Origin: Pseudomonas sp. P5_109
Lineage (GTDB): Bacteria; Pseudomonadota; Gammaproteobacteria; Pseudomonadales; Pseudomonadaceae
Length of the DNA stretch: 64,000 bases
Direction: 5' to 3'
NCBI RefSeq assembly: GCF_034009455.1
Contig: NZ_CP125380.1
Location: 117,501 to 181,500 of the forward strand
Positions 58,934 through 64,000 of this stretch are shown here, one piece after another. The notes beneath the pieces are model-generated. The model was not told the origin of the DNA. It saw only the letters and a list, made by a program, of their open reading frames with translations, and made no database searches. Made by a program: the position numbers and the translations under genes. Numbering within the stretch: position 1 is the first letter of the stretch; the number at the start of each line of letters is the position of its first letter.

Positions 58934-60211
58934 ATGAGCAAGACTAACGCTGATTTGATGGCCCGCCGTACCAATGCAGTTCCACGTGGTGTTGGCCAGA
59001 TTCACCCGATCTTCGCCGAGTCCGCGAAGAACGCGACCGTAACCGACGTTGAAGGTCGCGAGTTCATCGACTTCGCCGGCGGTATCGCTGTGCTGAACAC
59101 CGGCCACGTGCACCCGAAAATCATCGCCGCCGTGACCGAGCAGCTGAACAAGCTGACCCACACTTGCTTCCAGGTTCTGGCCTACGAACCGTACGTAGAA
59201 GTGTGCGAAAAAATCAACGCCAAGGTGCCAGGTGATTTCGCCAAGAAAACCCTGCTGGTCACCACCGGTTCCGAAGCTGTAGAAAACGCCGTGAAAATCG
59301 CCCGTGCCGCCACTGGCCGTGCCGGCGTGATCGCATTCACCGGCGCTTACCACGGTCGCACCATGATGACCCTGGGCCTGACCGGTAAAGTCGTGCCTTA
59401 CTCGGCCGGCATGGGCCTGATGCCAGGCGGCGTGTTCCGCGCTCTGTACCCGAACGAGCTGCACGGTGTGAGCATCGACGATTCGATCGCCAGCATCGAG
59501 CGCATCTTCAAGAACGATGCCGAGCCGCGTGACATCGCTGCAATCATCATCGAGCCGGTTCAGGGCGAAGGCGGTTTCTACGTCGCTCCTCCAGCGTTCA
59601 TGAAGCGTCTGCGTGCCCTGTGCGACCAGCACGGCATCCTGCTGATCGCTGACGAAGTACAGACTGGCGCTGGCCGTACCGGTACTTTCTTCGCCATGGA
59701 ACAGATGGGCGTTGCTGCCGACCTGACCACCTTCGCCAAATCCATCGCTGGCGGCTTCCCGCTGGCCGGTGTGTGCGGCAAGGCCGAATACATGGACGCC
59801 ATCGCTCCAGGCGGCCTGGGCGGCACCTACGCCGGTAGCCCGATCGCTTGCGCCGCGGCCCTGGCCGTGATGGAAGTGTTCGAAGAAGAAAACCTGCTGG
59901 ATCGTTGCAAGGCTGTTGGCGAGCGTCTGGTAACCGGCCTGAAGGCCATCCAGGCCAAGTACCCGGTGATCGGCGAAGTCCGTGCCCTGGGCGCGATGAT
60001 CGCTGTCGAGCTGTTCGAAAACGGCGACAGCCACAAGCCGAACGCTGCAGCCGTGGCGTCCGTTGTCGCCAAGGCTCGCGACAAGGGCCTGATCCTGCTG
60101 TCCTGCGGCACCTACGGCAACGTTCTGCGCGTCCTGGTGCCGCTGACTTCGCCGGACGAGCAACTGGACAAAGGCCTGGCGATCATCGAAGAGTGCTTCT
60201 CCGAGCTGTGA
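58934..60211 (+). CDS. gabT: 4-aminobutyrate aminotransferase, GabT
   Basis: 425 residues, class III PLP aminotransferase. PLP Lys near 268 in TTFAKSIAGGFPL; DEVQTGAGRTGTFFA binds the cofactor. It converts GABA and 2-oxoglutarate to succinate semialdehyde and glutamate, feeding GabD. The ATG at 58934 is five bases after AGGA; an in-frame ATG at 58922 is less likely. Confidence 0.96.
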   Translation: MSKTNADLMARRTNAVPRGVGQIHPIFAESAKNATVTDVEGREFIDFAGGIAVLNTGHVHPKIIAAVTEQLNKLTHTCFQVLAYEPYVEVCEKINAKVPGDFAKKTLLVTTGSEAVENAVKIARAATGRAGVIAFTGAYHGRTMMTLGLTGKVVPYSAGMGLMPGGVFRALYPNELHGVSIDDSIASIERIFKNDAEPRDIAAIIIEPVQGEGGFYVAPPAFMKRLRALCDQHGILLIADEVQTGAGRTGTFFAMEQMGVAADLTTFAKSIAGGFPLAGVCGKAEYMDAIAPGGLGGTYAGSPIACAAALAVMEVFEEENLLDRCKAVGERLVTGLKAIQAKYPVIGEVRALGAMIAVELFENGDSHKPNAAAVASVVAKARDKGLILLSCGTYGNVLRVLVPLTSPDEQLDKGLAIIEECFSEL

Positions 60212-60233
60212 TCCCCAGTGTGACCTGATCCAC

Positions 60234-60259
60234 AAAAAACCCGCTTCGGCGGGTTTTTT
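60234..60259 (+). terminator. Intrinsic terminator after gabT
   Basis: AAAAAACCCGC-TTCG-GCGGGTTTTTT, a perfect stem with a tetraloop and T-tract. Confidence 0.95.
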
Positions 60260-60346
60260 CATGCCTCTTGAAACACATCCCGCGCATTAGCGCTGTATCG
60301 AATGGCCAGCATTGGCTAAGGTTCTTGCATTGCCAGGGAGAGCTGT

Positions 60347-61561
60347 ATGACAACCGTCATTTTACCCGCGGTTCCGAGAGTACTGATTGCCGAGGCCGAC
60401 CCCTGGTCCCGGGATCTGCTCAAGGAAGTGTTGTTGAACGTACGCTGCGATGCGCGGCTGGATTTGTGCGCCGATGGTCAGCAGGCGCTGGAGCTGTTGG
60501 CGGCCAATCCCTATGACCTGGTCATCGCCGACTGGGAGTTGCCCGGCGTCGATGGCCTGAATGTCCTGCGCAGCATCCGCCAGCGCAAACGCAATCCGCC
60601 CCTGCCGTTCATTCTGATGAGCAGCCGCAACGACAGTGCCAGCGTGCGCGAGGCCTTGCCGCTGGCGCCGGCCGCGTACCTGACCAAGCCCCTGAACATG
60701 GAAAGCCTGACCCATCGGTTGCAGGGGTTGCTGCTGAACGCTGGCGAAGAAGTCTCGTGCGAAGTGCCGGCGCTGGCGCCGGGCATGACGCTGTCGGTGT
60801 ATCTGGAGCGTCGGCGTGAATTGGCTGACGGCGCGCCGCTGATGACCGACGTGCAAGTGGCGGTCAAACGCAGCCTCAATCCCAACGGTCTCGACCTGAC
60901 GATGCTGGAAGACGAAATCCGCACCGATCCGCAGGTTACCGCCGTGCTGATCGCCGCCGCCAACAGCGCGGCACACCACAACGGCGCCGTTGTGCAGACC
61001 CTGTCCCAGGCACTGCATCGCCTGGGCACCGGGCAGAGCATGAACCTGATTCTCGGGCTGGCGCTCAAGCGCAGCGCCCGGCTCAGCGATCCGCAATTGG
61101 CCGACTATGCCGAGCGTTATTGGGGCCTGTCACTGCACACCGCCGAATATGCGCGAACCCTGGCGCGGTTGCTCGATCTGGATCAGGAGCGCTGCTATTG
61201 CGCCGGCATGTTGCATCGTCTCGGCGATCTGGCGTTGCTGCGCTGTTTGCAGGAATGGAAACAGGCTGGCGGCGAACTGGATGAGCTGGAGGAAGTGGGT
61301 GAAGCGCTGGCCGGGTATGGCGCGGCCTACGGTTCGGCCCTGCGCACACGCTGGCGTCTGCCACTGGAGCTGCGGGAGCTGATTGCGGCGGCCTACCAGC
61401 TCGGTGGCGGGGTTTATTCCCGCGAAGCGCTGGTGATGAATATGGCGGCGCAAATGGCGCGCCTGACCGAGCATGAAGGCATCGAGGAGTTGGCGAAGAG
61501 CCGGACGGCGCGGTTGCTCAAGATTGGCTTGCCGGAGTTGATGCGGTTGCGCAGGCAATGA
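60347..61561 (+). CDS. Response regulator with REC and HDOD domains
   Basis: 404 residues. REC domain 10-130 with phospho-acceptor Asp62 (VIADWELPG) and Lys114 (YLTKPL). An HDOD domain follows at about 175-375 (KRSLNPNGLDLTMLEDEIRTDPQVTAVLIAAAN); HDOD resembles HD hydrolases but lacks the metal-binding residues. There is no DNA-binding domain, so the output is likely by protein contact. No partner kinase gene is nearby. ATG with AGGGAGAG upstream. Confidence 0.9.
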   Translation: MTTVILPAVPRVLIAEADPWSRDLLKEVLLNVRCDARLDLCADGQQALELLAANPYDLVIADWELPGVDGLNVLRSIRQRKRNPPLPFILMSSRNDSASVREALPLAPAAYLTKPLNMESLTHRLQGLLLNAGEEVSCEVPALAPGMTLSVYLERRRELADGAPLMTDVQVAVKRSLNPNGLDLTMLEDEIRTDPQVTAVLIAAANSAAHHNGAVVQTLSQALHRLGTGQSMNLILGLALKRSARLSDPQLADYAERYWGLSLHTAEYARTLARLLDLDQERCYCAGMLHRLGDLALLRCLQEWKQAGGELDELEEVGEALAGYGAAYGSALRTRWRLPLELRELIAAAYQLGGGVYSREALVMNMAAQMARLTEHEGIEELAKSRTARLLKIGLPELMRLRRQ

Positions 61562-61594
61562 GGGCGAGCACGATTCCCTGTGGGAGCGGGCTTT

Positions 61595-61725
61595 GTGGCG
61601 AGGGGGCTTGCCCCCGTTCGGTTGCGCAGCAGCCGCAAAACCAGCGAATGCGGTTGTTCTGACAATGCTGGAACACCAAATGCAGGACTGCTTCGCAGCC
61701 CAACGGGGGCAAGCCCCCTCGCCAC
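61595..61725. repeat. REPIN of a second REP type, with partial copy of the first type
   Basis: Left GTGGCGAGGGGGCTTGCCCC and right GGGGCAAGCCCCCTCGCCAC, about 90 bases apart. Just upstream, CCTGTGGGAGCGGGC (61578 onward) is the beginning of the other REP type found elsewhere in the window, cut by this element. Confidence 0.85.
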
Positions 61726-61751
61726 AGGTATCCGGTGGTGCCAGCGAAATC

Positions 61752-62741
61752 TCAGGCAGCAACAATCCGATTCTTGCCCTCGCGCTTGGCCTGATACATC
61801 GCCGAATCCGCCCGGGAAAACAGGTGCTCCACGTTTTCGTCCGCGGCGCTCAGGCTGGTCAGGCCCTGGCTGACGGTGATGCCGAATGTCTGGCCTTCAT
61901 GCTTGAATCTCAGACGCTGAATCTGCCGTTGCAAGCGTTCAGCCACTTGCAGGGCCATCTGCGGCGTACAGCCGGGAAACACAGCTGCGAACTCCTCACC
62001 GCCAATGCGCCCGAACAGGTCGCCCCGGCGCAATGCTGCGCGGCCGCTTTCGGCAATGCGTTGCAACACGTGGTCGCCTGCCTGATGACCGTAGGTGTCG
62101 TTGATCGTTTTGAAGTCATCGATGTCCAGCATCAGAAACGACAGCGGCTCGCCCTGTTGCCGGGCGTGTGCGAAGGCGCGGTGGGCGCATTCGAAGAAAT
62201 GACGACGATTGCTGCTCTGGGTCAGCGCATCGGTGGTGGCCAGCCGATGCAGCTCGGTTTCCATCTGCTTCTTGTCAGTGATGTCTTCGGCGAGGCCGAC
62301 GATGATCACCGGTTGCCCGGGCCCGGCCTGGCGGTTGATGAAGCATTTGTCGCTGAGCCAGCGCACCTGGCCGTCGGCGGCAATGATTCGATATTCGCGG
62401 TCTTCGACAGCCCCTTTGTCCAGCACTTCGGCCAGGCTGCGTTCGGCATAGTCCAGGTCGTCAGGATGGATGCTGTCGCGCCATTGATTGCAGTCGGCCA
62501 ACAGCCGATCAGCCGAACGACCAAAGATCCGTTCATAGGCGGGGCTGACGTATAGCACCTGGCGGGTTTCCCAATTGAATGTCCACAGCACCGCGTTGAC
62601 GCTTGCCAGCATGGTGCTGAACAACTGCTCGCGTTCAGTCAGGCGTGCGACTTCGCCTTGGGCGTGCATCAGCGCTATCAGGGTCTGCGCGGCCTCGGGT
62701 CCAGGTGACGGAGATGAGTCTTGCAGGTTCTTTTGGGCCAT
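61752..62741 (-). CDS. Diguanylate cyclase with PAS sensor domain
   Basis: 329 residues, soluble. PAS/PAC domain at about 45-160 (LASVNAVLWTFNWETRQVLYVSPAYERIFGR ... VGLAEDITDKKQ). GGDEF domain at 165-329 with intact active site GRIGGEEFAAVF and an inhibitory I-site RRGD exactly five residues before GGEEF. It should make c-di-GMP and be product-inhibited. It has no membrane segment. The start at 62741 is chosen because the longer frame has no ribosome site. It could feed the LapD/FleQ circuit; this is inference. Confidence 0.92.
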   Translation of the reverse strand: MAQKNLQDSSPSPGPEAAQTLIALMHAQGEVARLTEREQLFSTMLASVNAVLWTFNWETRQVLYVSPAYERIFGRSADRLLADCNQWRDSIHPDDLDYAERSLAEVLDKGAVEDREYRIIAADGQVRWLSDKCFINRQAGPGQPVIIVGLAEDITDKKQMETELHRLATTDALTQSSNRRHFFECAHRAFAHARQQGEPLSFLMLDIDDFKTINDTYGHQAGDHVLQRIAESGRAALRRGDLFGRIGGEEFAAVFPGCTPQMALQVAERLQRQIQRLRFKHEGQTFGITVSQGLTSLSAADENVEHLFSRADSAMYQAKREGKNRIVAA

Positions 62742-62854
62742 CGACACAAATCTCAAAGGACACGCCGCGTGTTCGATAGCGGCCAGCACCAAGCCCGACG
62801 AGGGTGGCGAAGTGTCTTTGAGATAGGGCTTTTTTGACGAAGTTCCCGCTTTTT

Positions 62855-62969
62855 GTGGCGAGGGAGCTTGCTCCCGCCGGGCGGTACTGGCGACGCGTTT
62901 TTTCAGCTAAAACGCGTCGTCAGGTGTGCGACGGCTGCGCCGCCGAGCGGGAGCAAGCTCCCTCGCCAC
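62855..62969. repeat. REPIN of the second REP type
   Basis: Left GTGGCGAGGGAGCTTGCTCC and right GGAGCAAGCTCCCTCGCCAC. Between them is a second imperfect hairpin (AACGCGTCGTCAG / GGCGACGCGTTTT around 62890-62925). It lies between two minus-strand genes, upstream of the cyclase gene and just downstream of the desaturase stop. Confidence 0.87.
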
Positions 62970-62990
62970 AGGAAGCCCGTCACCCGAAGG

Positions 62991-64000
62991 TCAGGCGGCG
63001 GTTGGACGCAGGGAGTAGGTTTTCAACTGGTCGGCGAAGTCGCGCAGGGATTGAATCCCGCTGGCTTCGGCTTCGTGTACCCAGTCCTTGATGGCCGCCA
63101 GCATGTCGTGACCATTTGAGCTGGTCTTGACCCAGATCTGCTGCAGGGCCAGGCGTTTCTCGTAAATTACCTTCAGTGCCTGGCTGTGCTCGAGCATGTT
63201 CTGGATGCGCACATGGTGTTTGTCATCCAGCAGGCTGGTCTCCCGCGAAAGCAGGCGCTTGGCCCGGTGGAACTGGTGGCGCACCGAGTGATCGACCTTT
63301 TCCAGTTCTTGCTTGACCAGCGGGCCGATCACCAGCTTGCGGTACTGGGCCATGATCTGGAAGCGGTTGTTGAGGATCGCCATGGCGGTGTCCATGTCCA
63401 GGTTGCCCTTGCCTTCGACACGGTGGGCAATCGGTGCAACCCGTTGAACCTTGGCCAGGCGCAGGAAGCTGAAGACTTTGATCCACGCCCAGCCCAGGTC
63501 GAATTCCCACTTCTTCACCGACAGTTTTGCCGAGTTAGGGTAGGTGTGATGGTTGTTATGCAGTTCTTCGCCGCCAATCAGGATGCCCCACGGCACCAGG
63601 TTGGTCGCCGCATCGCGGCATTCGAAGTTGCGGTACCCGATGGCGTGGCCCAGGCCATTGACCACGCCGGCGGCCCACACCGGGATCCACATCATCTGGA
63701 TGGCCCAGATGGTGATGCCGATGGTGCCGAACAGCAGCACGTCGATAACGCCCATGATCGCGATGCCCAGCAGCGGGAAGCGGCTGTAGAGGTTGCGCTC
63801 GATCCAGTCTTCGGGGCAGTTCTTGCCATAGATGCGCAGGGTCTCGGGGTTTTCCGCTTCGGCGCGGTACAGCTCGGCGCCTTTGCGCAGCACCGTGGAC
63901 AATCCCTTGACGACCGGGCTGTGCGGATCATCGACGGTTTCGCATTTGGCGTGATGCTTGCGGTGGATGGCGGTCCACTCGCGGGTGTTCTGCGCCGTGG
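62991..64000 (-). CDS. Fatty-acid desaturase, delta-9 type (5' end beyond window)
   Basis: The C-terminal 336 residues are in the window. Two of the three His boxes of membrane desaturases are present: HRKHH near the cut end and HNNHH in GGEELHNNHHTYP. Membrane helices lie around LLGIAIMGVIDVLLFGTIGITIW. A long helical C-terminal tail (about 150 residues, rich in K, R, Q) follows the second box. It introduces a cis double bond into acyl chains to adjust membrane fluidity. The GTG at 63902 is internal, not the start. Confidence 0.93.
   Translation of the reverse strand, partial: TAQNTREWTAIHRKHHAKCETVDDPHSPVVKGLSTVLRKGAELYRAEAENPETLRIYGKNCPEDWIERNLYSRFPLLGIAIMGVIDVLLFGTIGITIWAIQMMWIPVWAAGVVNGLGHAIGYRNFECRDAATNLVPWGILIGGEELHNNHHTYPNSAKLSVKKWEFDLGWAWIKVFSFLRLAKVQRVAPIAHRVEGKGNLDMDTAMAILNNRFQIMAQYRKLVIGPLVKQELEKVDHSVRHQFHRAKRLLSRETSLLDDKHHVRIQNMLEHSQALKVIYEKRLALQQIWVKTSSNGHDMLAAIKDWVHEAEASGIQSLRDFADQLKTYSLRPTAA

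Overview
The window comes from a Pseudomonas of the fluorescens group. This rests on the rRNA sequence, the complete lapG-lapD / lapA / lapEBC adhesin locus, several copies of the typical Pseudomonas GCGGGCTTGC-type REP palindromes, high GC, and a gabD-gabT pair. Both ends are cut: the left edge falls inside a 23S rRNA gene and the right edge inside a fatty-acid desaturase gene.

Left part (1-2040): the 3' half of a 23S rRNA followed by two tandem 5S rRNA genes, each with its own intrinsic terminator. A GntR/FCD regulator with a clear sigma70 promoter and a VanR-like palindrome then reads leftward. From 3019 to 28297 lies the large biofilm locus. It holds the periplasmic protease LapG and its c-di-GMP-controlled inhibitor LapD, a small conserved protein, the 5599-residue adhesin LapA (16.8 kb on the minus strand), and the divergent type I secretion operon lapE-lapB-lapC. 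LapA contains two separately homogenised tandem arrays, with 24 and 12 units of 106 or 108 residues. They are separated by a jelly-roll-like insert and followed by a vWA domain and RTX repeats. The lapA/lapE intergenic region carries two FleQ-box-like sequences, which fits c-di-GMP control at the promoter as well as at the protease.

Middle part (28.6-50 kb): a 2-oxoglutarate dioxygenase with a SsuABC-like ABC transporter (organosulfur or related uptake); a LysR regulator; an EmrAB-type MFS pump with an outer-membrane factor whose first codons are formed by a REPIN; a GT39-like membrane glycosyltransferase; an NfeD/slipin pair; a YbaK deacylase; a DUF2789 protein; a YefM/RelE-type toxin-antitoxin pair with a large inverted repeat touching the antitoxin start codon; a tightly overlapped MarR-FUSC-DUF1656-HlyD-OMF efflux operon; a membrane protein of unknown function; and a DUF945 (YdgA-like) protein.

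Right part (50-64 kb): a Rieske/FAD reductase (AIFM3-like), a PEBP-family periplasmic protein and a small acidic protein. An accessory zone follows at 52.7-56.9 kb. It carries a colicin E3-type nuclease bacteriocin with an atypical candidate immunity gene, and a three-gene envelope cassette lying between two copies of a tRNA-Arg(CCG) 3' region. The core genome resumes with gabD, gabT, a REC-HDOD regulator, a PAS-GGDEF diguanylate cyclase and the desaturase. The strongest second-look items are the arrays and double TAAG cleavage motif of LapA, the FleQ boxes, the bacteriocin/immunity pair, the tRNA-linked cassette, the REPIN-fused outer-membrane factor and the TA hairpin.
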